A DNA stretch of 64,000 bases, from contig VKON01000103.1 in NCBI GenBank assembly GCA_009741485.1, positions 2,186,217-2,250,216 on the forward strand. The letters are read 5' to 3'. The position numbers and the translations under genes are program-made. The stretch comes from Malurus cyaneus samueli. Lineage: Eukaryota; Chordata; Aves; Passeriformes; Maluridae. Position 1 is the stretch's first letter; the number at the start of each line of letters is the position of its first letter. Below are positions 37,563 through 47,818 of the stretch, piece by piece. The notes under the pieces were generated by a model that saw nothing but the letters and a program-made list of their open reading frames with translations, did no database searches and was not told where the DNA came from.

Positions 37563-40141
37563 GTAAGGAGCAGTAATACTCCCTCACATTTCAAAAAGCA
37601 CATTTTGGTGGTGTATTGCAATGGATAATGGCATATTGGATTAATATGGGAGTTCAGGGAAGTGGTTGCATGCGCAGCACTTTGTAAATTTATTCCGGAA
37701 TTAAAACAGACTGTTTCAGGAATGTGTGCTACATTTAGCCACCTACATCTTTCACTGTGCAAAGGTTGTTCTACACAGGTTATTTGAAAGCAATTCAAAT
37801 TTTGACAAACTTGGTTAGAGAAACAGATGAGATTCCCCACACTTGCAAGCCAAAATGAAAATTATCCCCATTACTCTGAGCGCAGGAGCTAAGAAAGGTG
37901 CTAGAGAAAAAAAAAAAAAAGAAAATGCAAAGACAACTTGCTGTCTCTGCTCACCTCCCTCAGGGTATGAGGAGCAGCAGAAAGGAGGGCATCTTGAGTC
38001 AGGCATCAGGGGGAGATGCTGCCAGAACTCCCTGTGCATGTTTTTCTGAAATCCCCCTGTAATGCAAACTCTGTGTGTTACCCTCCAGGAATCTCGTGCT
38101 TTAGAGGAGATATTCCCCCTCTGTCAGTGCCAGGACAGGCAGAGTGTGAGGCTTCAGAAGCAGTGAGCTCTGTGGCAGTGGAAGAGACTGAGAGGTTAAA
38201 TACATTCTGGAGATACTTAAATATTTAATACTATTTTGTAGCTTTCATGTGGCTGAGAGACAAACACTAGGAGTTCTGCCTGAGAGAGAGTGTAAGACTC
38301 GGTGACCCTAGAACTCAAAATTACACATTAAATGTTTTATGTTCTCCCCCCCTGGAGGTTTCTTCATTGTCTCTAACTAGGTTCTCCATAGGCCCAAAGA
38401 TTTCGAGGATTTTATAAAGAAAAATAAAAAAAGGACAGCTTTCTCTGCTGGTGGTGTTGGTTTTTCTGAAGCTCTTGTGACTTGGTGTGATGGTTTTCAT
38501 GCCTGGCATCTGTAAATAAAGGGTTTATACTGGGAATGCTGACACGACCTTATGTACAGAGGCATAAATAACACTTTTTCATGCAGCCAGGAAGGGATTG
38601 GGTATTTTGTACAAATATTAGTCCTTGCATATTAAAAATAAATGAGTATAGCAAGACTTCCAGCCAAAATGTGTAAATGGTGTGCAGCCTTTGTAGGCAC
38701 ATTACGTGGTGAAACTTGTGGTTGTTACAACATTAAATAGAGGGAGAGGAGGGTGTCTGGATGTACAAGGCCATTATTATGAAAAAGCACCAAGGAGCCA
38801 CGTGCTACCTTTAAATCCCCTAGGAAAGGTGGCAGCACATTTTAAAAGCAACCATCCAAATAAATTCTCACAAGAATACCAACAAAAAAGTTAAAATCCT
38901 TTAATACTTACTCAGAGGACATAGGAATGGCTTGTTTCAATGCAGGAAGAAACAGTAAAATGTTAAGAGCATTATCTTACGTGCAATTAATTGTTATCCA
39001 ACTCCAGCTGAGATGAACGTGCACCATATTCCCTTGAACCAACAGAGGCTAGACACACTCGTTGGTGATGCAGGTTTTCTCCCCTGGCTGATAAGCAAAA
39101 CAGCCACAAACAACTTTTTTTCCCACCATGAGATGATCTAAATCCAAATTGCCAGTCTAAATAAATAAAGTAATGCAGGTGGACGGTGCAGCGATTCTGA
39201 AGTGATTATTCTTTCTGATAGGCGCTGTGGGTAGCTGTATTTATCTCAGCTTTCAGACAGCAGTGATCTGCACTGTTTCATAATGGTTTAAAAGAAAAAC
39301 ATCTTTCCTCGCTGGGTTTGCAATGGGAATCTCTCTTCCTCCATGAAACTGTGGGAGTTTTTTTCTTCAATTTTGGTTTTTTTAGTACATTTGGGGCCGC
39401 ATACTTCCTAAATGTTTCCAAGCTTCTTTATTAGCTTTTTGTGGATGTCAACTAAAAATACGTGCACTTTTATAAATTTTTTTAAGTGTATATATAAATT
39501 AAGTAATGGAGTCATGAATGGTTTGGCTTGGAAGGGACTTTAAGGATCTCATTGCAAACCCTCTGCCATGGGCAGGGACACTTCCCACTAGACCAGGATG
39601 CTCCAAAGCCTGGGTTTAAACACCTCAGGGTTGGTTGGGGCAGACACAGCTTCCCTGGGCAGCCTCAACACGTGCCTGTGTGTGTTTTTAACCTGCTGAT
39701 GAGTTCCTGAGGTTTCAGAGGCCGGGGTGCACACCAGTTTGGCAGTGCTAGGATGAGGAACTGAGTGATAAGGGCTAGCACAGGTCATTGCTCAGAGAGG
39801 GGCTGTTTAGGCTAAACCAAAGTTACTTCTAAATCTTTTGCTTGTGAATGGCCTTTTTCTTCTGACAGACATGCAAACTATAGCTCACTAATTAATTAAT
39901 TAGAAAAAGAATACGTATGGTTTGTGTTTCTGCCACACCCATTTGCGACAGAGGATTTTCTGGCGGTAAAAAGAGTTTGTACTAATTTTTGTTAACCCAA
40001 AAGCACCCGCTCCTCAAACAGAGCATCTTTTCCACTCCAGCCTTTGTGGCAGCTCTCAAGAGCTGGTACCATTCTGCCATTCTTGATTTGGTTTTTGTTG
40101 CCAAGCTTTGCTCCCCCAGCAGTGTTTGGTTGTCCCTGCAG
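37563..40141 (+). other. MPPED2: MPPED2 intron, 2.58 kb
   Basis: Bounded by donor gtaagg and acceptor ccctgcag; phase 1. Contents are mostly unique sequence plus the CR1 fragment at 39.5 kb. An attaattaattaa run is at about 39890-39903. Confidence 0.9.
39505..39690 (-). repeat. CR1 LINE fragment, 3' end
   Basis: The plus strand reads 'tggcttggaagggactttaa' then 'ggatctcattgcaaaccctc', 'gggacacttcccactagacc' and 'cttccctgggcagcctcaac'. These are the reverse-complement phrases of the CR1 3' region. The element is therefore on the minus strand, antisense to MPPED2. The plus open frame at 39528-39710 is a repeat-derived artefact. Confidence 0.93.
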
Positions 40142-40260
40142 GTTATGGAATCATGACGGATGGTTACACCACCTACATCAACGCCTCCACGTGCACCGTC
40201 AGCTTCCAACCCACCAACCCACCCATCATCTTCGACCTCCCCACCCCTCAAGGATCCTGA
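40142..40260 (+). CDS. MPPED2: MPPED2 terminal coding exon (residues ~256-294, stop)
   Basis: This exon completes the protein: two bases finish a Gly codon, then 38 residues begin YGIMTDGYTTYINAST and end FDLPTPQGS before a TGA at 40258-40260. The acceptor is gtccctgcag. This segment forms the C-terminal strands of the metallophosphoesterase fold. The third codon position is strongly C-rich (for example ACC ACC TAC ATC AAC GCC TCC), unlike the AT-rich wobble of the first visible exon, so GC content rises locally. The residue before PQGS is Thr; I recall Asn in human, a mild change. Counting back from this stop gives 294 residues only if the missing N-terminus has the usual ~103 residues. Confidence 0.96.
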
Positions 40261-40553
40261 AGCACTACTGCACCTTGGGAATTGGGCAAGGTCTAGAAAC
40301 TGCCGTTTTCTAATGATAAAACCCACATTCATTTACGTGTTTATTTCAAAATAGGGGCTAGGGTGGGGATTCTGGGGACAACCGTGGGGGTTTTTGTTTC
40401 AGGGTGGGGTTTGGGGCTTTTTTTTTTTATTATTTGTAAATTGCTGGTGCAAAAGAAACAAGGAGAAAAGTTAGAGGTTGTGCTTTTTGGAAATGCAGCG
40501 TTCATTTTGAATTGATAAAGCATTGTGAATTTGTAAAATGAATTTTGTTTTTC

Positions 40554-40559
40554 AATAAA
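40554..40559 (+). terminator. MPPED2: proximal polyadenylation signal AATAAA
   Basis: AATAAA 294 bases after the stop, preceded by T-rich sequence (ttttgtttttc) and followed by ttgcc and a T-rich region. It would give a short 3' UTR. Confidence 0.5.
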
Positions 40560-41290
40560 TTTGCCATTGTAAATTGTTATAGTGTTCTCAAAAGGACAGC
40601 CAAGCTTTCTTTTAATAAGTGAGAGACCTTATTTTAATATTATATTATAAGCTAAAAAATAGGCAGCATTTAAAAACACCCAAATTTGCACAACTTATGT
40701 TATTGTCGGGGTTTTTTTAAGTGTCTTCTTTCCCCCTAGGTTTAAATGTTAGCTTTTTATCTCCATTTATATCAACTTTTTTAGTAGCACAAACAATGTT
40801 TTGGGGTCCATTTACCTCTTGATATGTGTGCATATACTTAAACTTGTTTCTATTCATGGTAGAATGCAGCAAGGGGAGAATAGACTTCTCAGTTGTTTGT
40901 CTCTACCTGCTTTATAAAGACTGATCTAGATAGCCACAGCCTGTATGTGATGTCTACCTTCTGTTGTTTCTTTTTTAAATTATTTTAGCTTTAAAGGACT
41001 GGGGGTGAAAGCTGCAAAAAGCAGGTATTTCATGCAGTAAAAAAAAAAAAAATTGTAAATGCGGACTCCTTTTAAATATGAATTTATATATATATGTATT
41101 TTTTGTGCATTATAACTAAGCTAGGATTTAATATTGCCAGTATAGCATCTGCAAAATTATGCTGTACAGCACATCTAAATTATGAAGGATGTGACACATT
41201 TTTCCAAGTGCTCAAGGCCTTCAAGAGCCCGAGTTAAATCTTTGTTGTAGTTCAGGCATGTATAGAGTCAAATGGATACAATCAAGCCTA

Positions 41291-41296
41291 AATAAA
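41291..41296 (+). terminator. MPPED2: candidate polyadenylation signal AATAAA
   Basis: AATAAA overlapping AATAAG, followed by 'ttgtcctttatatttaaata' and 'ttcttcttgtctttttt', a U-rich downstream element. Alternative to the signals at 40554 and 41545. Confidence 0.4.
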
Positions 41297-41544
41297 ATAA
41301 GGCTTAGTTGTCCTTTATATTTAAATATTCTTCTTGTCTTTTTTATTTCCTTTTTCTTATTTTGCACTGTGTGTAAATGCAATCTCACTAGCACAAAATA
41401 TTGTTGCAGATAGTTATTTCTGTTCCACCACTGTAAATGCTATTGAGCTTTGTTCTGTTTTATGTTACCTTGTTAATGGAATTTAGAAAAGCAGCTGTTT
41501 CTTTAAATTTATTGTGATATTATATCTAGCGGCCTTTATATGCA

Positions 41545-41550
41545 AATAAA
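41545..41550 (+). terminator. MPPED2: distal polyadenylation signal AATAAA
   Basis: AATAAA, then 'attgcaaga', then strongly GT-rich 'gtgtggttg' and 'ggtgggtgtttagtggtgtg'. This is the best-formed hexamer plus downstream element in the region. Another AATAAA at 41664 lacks as good a downstream element. Confidence 0.6.
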
Positions 41551-43317
41551 ATTGCAAGATTTTTAAATGTGTGGTTGAAGGGATTTTTTTTTGGTGGGTG
41601 TTTAGTGGTGTGAACAATTTTGAGGAGCGATGATAAAGGTAAGCAAGAAGTTTTCTATTTCCCAATAAATTTCTATTGCAGACCATTCATCAGATGTCAG
41701 CTGGGTCGATAAAACGCTCACTTTCCCTTCCCTTCCTCTGCCATCCATCCTTTCAGACAGAAGGGATTTTGTTTTTAGGTGCTGAGGTTCAGAGTGACCA
41801 AGTATTCCAAGTGACGGGAGGCAGAATTGATCAGGCAGTCACCTTTGCACTTCCTCACTTGGTCATTAGCACTAAGCTGCAGGTGTCTTATGCTCATCCA
41901 CTCTGGGTTAAGAAATGCATAGTCAATAAGTGAAATACATCACTTTTTATGTGGCTCTGTGTCAGTTTTGTGGCTGCAGCAAAGTCACAGGGGAGCGTGG
42001 TTCCGTGTGTGCCAGTGGAATGACAAACCTGCTGGGATTGCTGCATACACTTGTATAGATAATAACAGACTTGTGCCAAAATTGGAGTTATGGCTGCAAA
42101 AATCTAGCTTCAAACAGGAGGAAATAAGGCAGAGTAATGTTGACAAGACCTTGAGAGCGACAGAGAATCCCCATTTGCCTTGGCAGGTTGGGAACTTTTG
42201 ACATTATTTTGACAACAAAGGTTATGGACAAACAAATTCAAGGCTCTTAGAGGGCTTGGAGTGCCACTGTGTGCATTTTGGTGCAGCGTGCATGACACAC
42301 CTCTGTGGAGCTGGCTGAAATCTTCATTTATCAGGCTGCTATACCAAAGTCTTTTTGGAGGAAGAAGCTGCTGCTCCTCTCAAATCTAGTTCTTGTCGGG
42401 TTTCCACTCTTTAATGACACCTGCCTTGCTTTCCTTGCAGTGCTGCTTATTTTGAACCAAAGGCAGAAAGGTCACCAAATATCAGCTCTGACTTTTGGAG
42501 CCTGCCTTGGGTAAGACTGGTCTGGAGAAGAAAAGTCTGGAGCAGGCTCTGCAATGAATTATAAACTGGTGCCTGTAGCCATAGATGTCCTAAAGGTGTG
42601 AAACTTTTGGGTTCAGCTCTTTGCCAGGTGGGTTTTTGGCTGTGAGGTGCACCAAGTGTGTTACTGAGTGGTTCTGCAGTGGGATACCAGGCCTGGATTT
42701 GTAACAACAGGCTAAAGTTTTCTCCTTCCTTCAGACACACATCAAGGATTGTCACTGCTTTGGCATCAGCTGATGTTGGTGCTGAGTGCAGCTCAGTTAA
42801 TTTGCACAAGTAAATCTTCTGTGCTTTCTAACCTTTATTGGCATTTTTTTTTCTTCTCAAGTTCTGTCAGCTTCTTCACCTAGCTGGTGGTTCAGCACTG
42901 AGCTTGTTCTCCATGCCAGGGTATTTTAAAGTTTTATTCCCCCAGTTTTCTTTTGTCCTTTCAGAAATTGTCTATTTTCCTCTTCCGAGGAGGCTGTCAT
43001 TTCATATAGCAGCAGTTACAAAAAAAGCCAGGAAAATATTAGTAGTTTGGCATTTTTTCTTTTTGTATTCCTCAAAGATTTTCAAATGTATAGGTGTCTG
43101 TGCTGTCACAGGGAGGTGATTTTCCTGTGCTGGATGTTAGCCATATCTGACAATCAGGGTAACTGGGACACGGTGTGGTTTGAGGAAATTTGATTTCATA
43201 GGGAGGCAAAAGCGTCTGATTAATCTGCTTCTGTTCAAGGATCTTTCAGCACTAAAAGTGGCTCAGTAGATGTATGCAGAACAAACCTTGGGTAATAAGT
43301 CTTTCTTTGGGGTCTGC

Positions 43318-43372
43318 TCCAAACCCATTGAACTCACCAGTTTTTCTATTGACTTCAGCTGGCTCTGGATCA
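43318..43372. repeat. ancient sauropsid palindromic repeat, copy 2
   Basis: The segment 'tccaaacccattgaactcac...tattgacttcagctggctctggatcag' resembles the same palindromic consensus as 19546-19605. Both copies are diverged and short, which fits an ancient insertion. Confidence 0.6.
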
Positions 43373-46300
43373 GCTCTGATATCCCTCTGGATTTTCTGTT
43401 GCTGATCCTTCAAGCTGGAGGAGATGGTCCTTGGTTAACATGCCAGAACCTGGTGGCATGAAGAGGGACCCACCCCTTGCAAGTGCAGAATTTCCCCGAG
43501 TGATTGATTAAGAGCAGCTCAGTCCATTAACCTTTCCTCCTGTGAGAGCAGTCCTTGATAAGGCTGGGAGCAGTCAAGGCCTCCAGCAGGGGAGGGCTGT
43601 GGATCAGGATGCTCCCCAGAGGTGATTGCTTCCCAATTCTCCCTGCATAGTGAATTTAGTGAATTCAGCAGACCTCGGGGTCAAGCATTTATTAGGCTAA
43701 GAGACTGTCAAATCAATCCAGTCTACTCCAGGCGAGTTCTACCAGGAGAATGGGTTTTGCCAAGACTCTGTCTAAGGAATAGATTGATGACTGACTCCTG
43801 GTTGAAGCTGCTCTTCTCTTTTCCATTTTCCGTGAATCAGAGTTTTTCCCCTCACTGACACCAATATTTTCTCCTTAGACAAAGTTTATTAAGGAAACTC
43901 ATGGAAACTACCTGTAATTTAAATCACAAGGAGAGTTCCAAACTCTGTAGTCCTTCCATTCTGTGTTACATTGACCTTAGGACTTTCTCCAAGACCTTGC
44001 TTTTTTACCACGTGTGTTTGAATTATGTTTCTGGTATTTTCACTCCTTCTCTCCCTCATCCCCCATCTTCTTTTTGGCCTTATATTCTCCAGCAGTTATA
44101 GGCAGGCAAGGATACTGATTTTCTCTGCCTGACATCATAGCTGTAAAGAGAAATGCATTGTAAAAGCAGTGTGTTTTCTTCCCTTTATTCTAATCCCAAC
44201 TTCCTTGCAGATTCCTCCTTTGCAGTAACCAGGTTGTTGTGCACTGTCATCAGCTAATTTCCTATAAATACTCAGATAAAATCATGTTATGATCAGGATA
44301 CATCTCATTTTGTTTCACCTCTTGTTTTCCTCAGGTTCTGTACTTGTTGATGATATAATAGAATCAGAGTAGTGCTTCATTTCTCCTGGGCAGCATTTCT
44401 CTGCAATCCTTACGACAACAGTTCAGGCACTTATTTTGTAACTAAGGTTTGCATTTGTGAAAGGAGGTGTGATGAAGACCGGGACCTGAGTTTAGGGTAA
44501 CTGAATGAACATTCATTCCTTCTTCAAACAGTGGGCAGCACTCTCCAGGTCGATGTCAGTGGTGCTGTGGGACTTGTCAGCTTTAAAAACTGAGCAGCTG
44601 GGACTGCAAAACCCTAAGGAGTTTAGATAAATTGCAACATATTCAAAAAAGTATGCTGGAAAGCACAAATTGAAAGTACAAAATAAAAGATTTAGTCTTC
44701 CTCAACTGGCATTAAGCTGTGTTTTATAATTACCACTACTGTTGGAAGTGTCTCAGAAGTGCCAGTCTGTTGCCAAGGGCCCTCAGTTACTAAAGGAACA
44801 GCACCACAAATGTGAGGTTCCTGTGTGCTCTGCTCAAGCATTTTCAACATTCATTGTCATGTGAGGACTTCAGCAAAATATTTTCTCTTTTCTCATGAGT
44901 TACTGCAACTGGGGGAAGAATGTAAATTTTCTTTTTTATGAGCATTATCAGATTCTTTAAGAGGTCTGAAGCAGTACAAAAACTGCATTATTGTGAGATA
45001 CAAACTGCAGCTCTGTCAGTAACCCTCCAGTGTTATTGGATTTGTGTTAAGAGGTATCTGGAGAATTTTGGAGAGGGCATGTTTGAGCATCATATTGACA
45101 CCACAAAGCTTGAGCCCAGCCCTGGTTGGGAGAGGGGCAGTTCCTAAGAGGAGCTAAATTGCATTGATTAAGGTCTCCTAATCAACAGAACGACTTCTTG
45201 TGCAGAGTGCTATTGAATTTTCTGTAGACTTGAAGCTACAGAATGCATAGGCTTATTCATAATCAATTGTACTCAGTATAAAACTTTGAAATCCAAGAGC
45301 TGGATCAGCTTATAATGGAATTCAGGTGGTTTATTTTTATTTGTGATTTGTGTTTCTGTTACCAAATTGAGGCCAGGTTTTCAGATGTGTTTAGGTTACC
45401 AGTAACATGCTAGGCTTGAATACTTACTGAATGCAGAAGCATGTTAAAAAACAGCAGTTTTGTAGTTTTGTAGTGTGTCTCATGTGAAATATCTTACCTG
45501 TTCTAAGATTTCTCTGGAGCTACTGTAATTATCAGTTAGATTTGAGCACAGTGGACAGTCACAGATAAAATTTACAGTTAGTGTAATGCCCTACAGCAAA
45601 CTAAAAGCTGGAGCTCTCAGTTACACTCCAGGAACACAAAATCTTTCTTGACTTTGTGCTTCTTGTCCAGCACGGTCAGAGAGTCCCTTTGCTGTGCAGC
45701 CTGAATCAAACAAGAACCAGGAAAGCAAAAAGCCAATATCTATGCTGTTTTTACTGTTAGAGCTGCTGTGGGATAAAGATCAAGCTGAGCAGCCACAGCT
45801 CCACCAGTGGCCTCTAGCCAAACTAGGGATGGAATCCTTATTTTGTGATCCCCCTTTTTGCTGCTGTTCAGTTCCTCACAACTTTTTATTTAGGAAGATC
45901 ATACAGTGAGAATGAACCAGCTTCCTAATCTTGGCTTGGAGAAACAAAAGAACTTGAAAAGTGCACAAAAGATTTCACATTAAAATTCACATTTGAACCA
46001 ATGATAACCAATGAATACCAGAAAGGGCATTTGAGAGGCAAACTGGATATCCAGGCTAAAGAACACAGGCTAGACTTATGGCAAATGCTAGACAAACAGC
46101 ATTTTATGACTTGTTTACTGTAATCTTCCTTCTTAAGGGTGTGCCAAAATGCCAGGATAGGAGCAGTTCCAAGACCATTCCACCCCAGATTTATTTTCAT
46201 TTGGAGGGGGGAGGTGGAGTGCTTGAAGGTTTTTTTTTCTTTATGTGTGTGGAGTAGTTCCCAAGGCACTATTCCTCAATAGGAAGTCAAGCTCTTTGTT

Positions 46301-47202
46301 GAAATCCTAATCCCAATTTACTGGGATTTTTGTTCAGACCAGCCATTTGTACATATCGTACAGTATTTTTTTTTTTTTCCTGAAACTGCATTTTGATATA
46401 TTTTGTCCACAGCTTAAAGCCAAGCTCCAACAATGGGGGCAGGCACGCGGCGTGGTTGCTCTGATGATTTAGAATTTGCTGGCTTTTATATGGAACAAGA
46501 GGAAAGCTGGTCTGGTGTCAGCAGTCATTACCTTCTGTCTGTGATGTGCTTTCCCCACACAGTGGCACTTGAGAGGCTGCTTTGTAACCACGTTACTATG
46601 AAAACAGACTTTTCTGAGGAACAAATTATCCATTCCCAGCGCACTGACCATATGCAGACAACCCCAGCTGTAGCCCTGCCTTCCACTGTGTCATTTACAG
46701 ACCTGAATATTTGTATAAATGCCAATTAAGCTGTGGTAGCATTATTTGTCACAGAAAGCTCGGCCACATGATAAAAATACCTGAGTTTTTTGTTGCCAGA
46801 CGGTTTGAAGAGGACTTTTTGCTGCAATAAATCAGCCTGGCGTGGTTACAGAATTGTAGGATGCAGTTTGAGCCTTTCTGAGGATCTGGTTTGGTGAAGT
46901 TGGTGACACTCGTGTGTGTCAGGGATGTGAAACCACCTACAAAACAGAGGAGCTTCCATTGGACAGAGCTAAAAAAAGCTCAGGGCAATGGAAGGAATAC
47001 TGGAAGTGTGTCAAAAGTGTGTCTAAAACACGAGGTTAACTCCCTCCTCCGAGCACACCTTCAAACAAGAACAGCTTGCCTGAAGTAAGGCTGACCCTCA
47101 GCAAAGTGCAGCTCTGATTTTAGAAATCACTGCGCAGCACAATGCATGCGCCTGTGAATCATCTGAATCATCCCGCACACTGGCTGGTGGTGTGTTCAGC
47201 TC

Positions 47203-47272
47203 CTGAAATGGCTCTGTAAAAACCCCTGCCCCCTGGAAATGGCTCTGTAAACTTCCCTGGCCCCTGGAAATC
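47203..47272. repeat. ~31-bp tandem duplication
   Basis: The unit 'ggaaatggctctgtaaa' followed by 'cccctgccccc' or 'cttccctggcccc' occurs twice, with a third start (tggaaatcag). Confidence 0.8.
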
Positions 47273-47334
47273 AGTTTGTGTCTGTGCTGCTGTGACACCG
47301 GGCTGGTCACACCTGCAGCACGGGGTACCTGTGT

Positions 47335-47818
47335 TGCCTTGAAAGGCCAGTTTTTAATAATGACACAGACACGGTTAAGGGGATAAAAAGGGTTTTACCT
47401 CGGTATTTGGGATCCCAGGTGCACAACTTGATGGCAGAATGCACACCCATGTACAGCACGGATACAAGTTTTATAGGTTTCAGGAATTAGCATATCTATT
47501 TAGGATTCCCCAATAAGAAACTTCACAAATGCAGTAATGTCCCCCTATTCTAATGAATCCCCCCCAGGATGAGGCCAGAGCCCAGTTTACACAAGATGTT
47601 CTGGACAGAAGGCTTCACCCAAGGCTGAGCTCGGGTTTAAGATAGCACAGGGTACACTGAGCCCTTCCTCAGGATGTTTGGTCTCTCTGCCCAGCAGAAC
47701 TAAACTAAGCTGGAATATCAAGCTTCAGGAATTACAAGCATGTGGACTAAGGGGTACAGGGGGATGCATAGAGGGTACAGAAAGCATAAAAAGGAAAAGC
47801 AAAAATCATCAGGCATCA
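47335..47818 (-). mobile_element. solo LTR of an endogenous retrovirus (family A, likely complete)
   Basis: The first ~200 bp match 52726-52930 at roughly 95 percent, and the two copies lose identity exactly at 'tgccttgaaagg', giving a sharp LTR edge ending CA on the minus strand. Read on the minus strand it has an ATTGG (inverted CCAAT) upstream, a TATAAAA box (complement at 47469-47475), and an ATTAAA signal (complement at 47353-47358) near the 3' end, in the order expected for U3-R-U5. The far edge is inferred at 47818, where TG...CA ends are flanked by cctgtgt (left) and cctgggt (right), a possible imperfect target duplication. No primer-binding site or polypurine tract adjoins it, so it looks like a solo LTR. 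Confidence 0.75.

Larger units (their letters stand above)
40261..41570 (+). other. MPPED2: MPPED2 3' UTR (inferred extent)
   Basis: Sequence following the stop codon up to the likely distal cleavage site. It is AT-rich, contains no convincing open frame and holds several AATAAA hexamers. The end is inferred from the hexamer at 41545 followed by a GT-rich stretch. A 15-A run at 41039-41053 is an internal site where oligo-dT priming could give false transcript ends. An RNA read-through or full-length cDNA would fix the true end. Confidence 0.6.
41571..47334. other. intergenic, no gene recognised
   Basis: DNA downstream of MPPED2. Open frames here are all under 125 codons with no domain I recognise. 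It contains the second palindromic repeat at 43318-43372 and a ~31-bp tandem unit at 47203-47272. In mammals the next genes past the MPPED2 3' end are ARL14EP and FSHB; I see neither. Confidence 0.75.
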
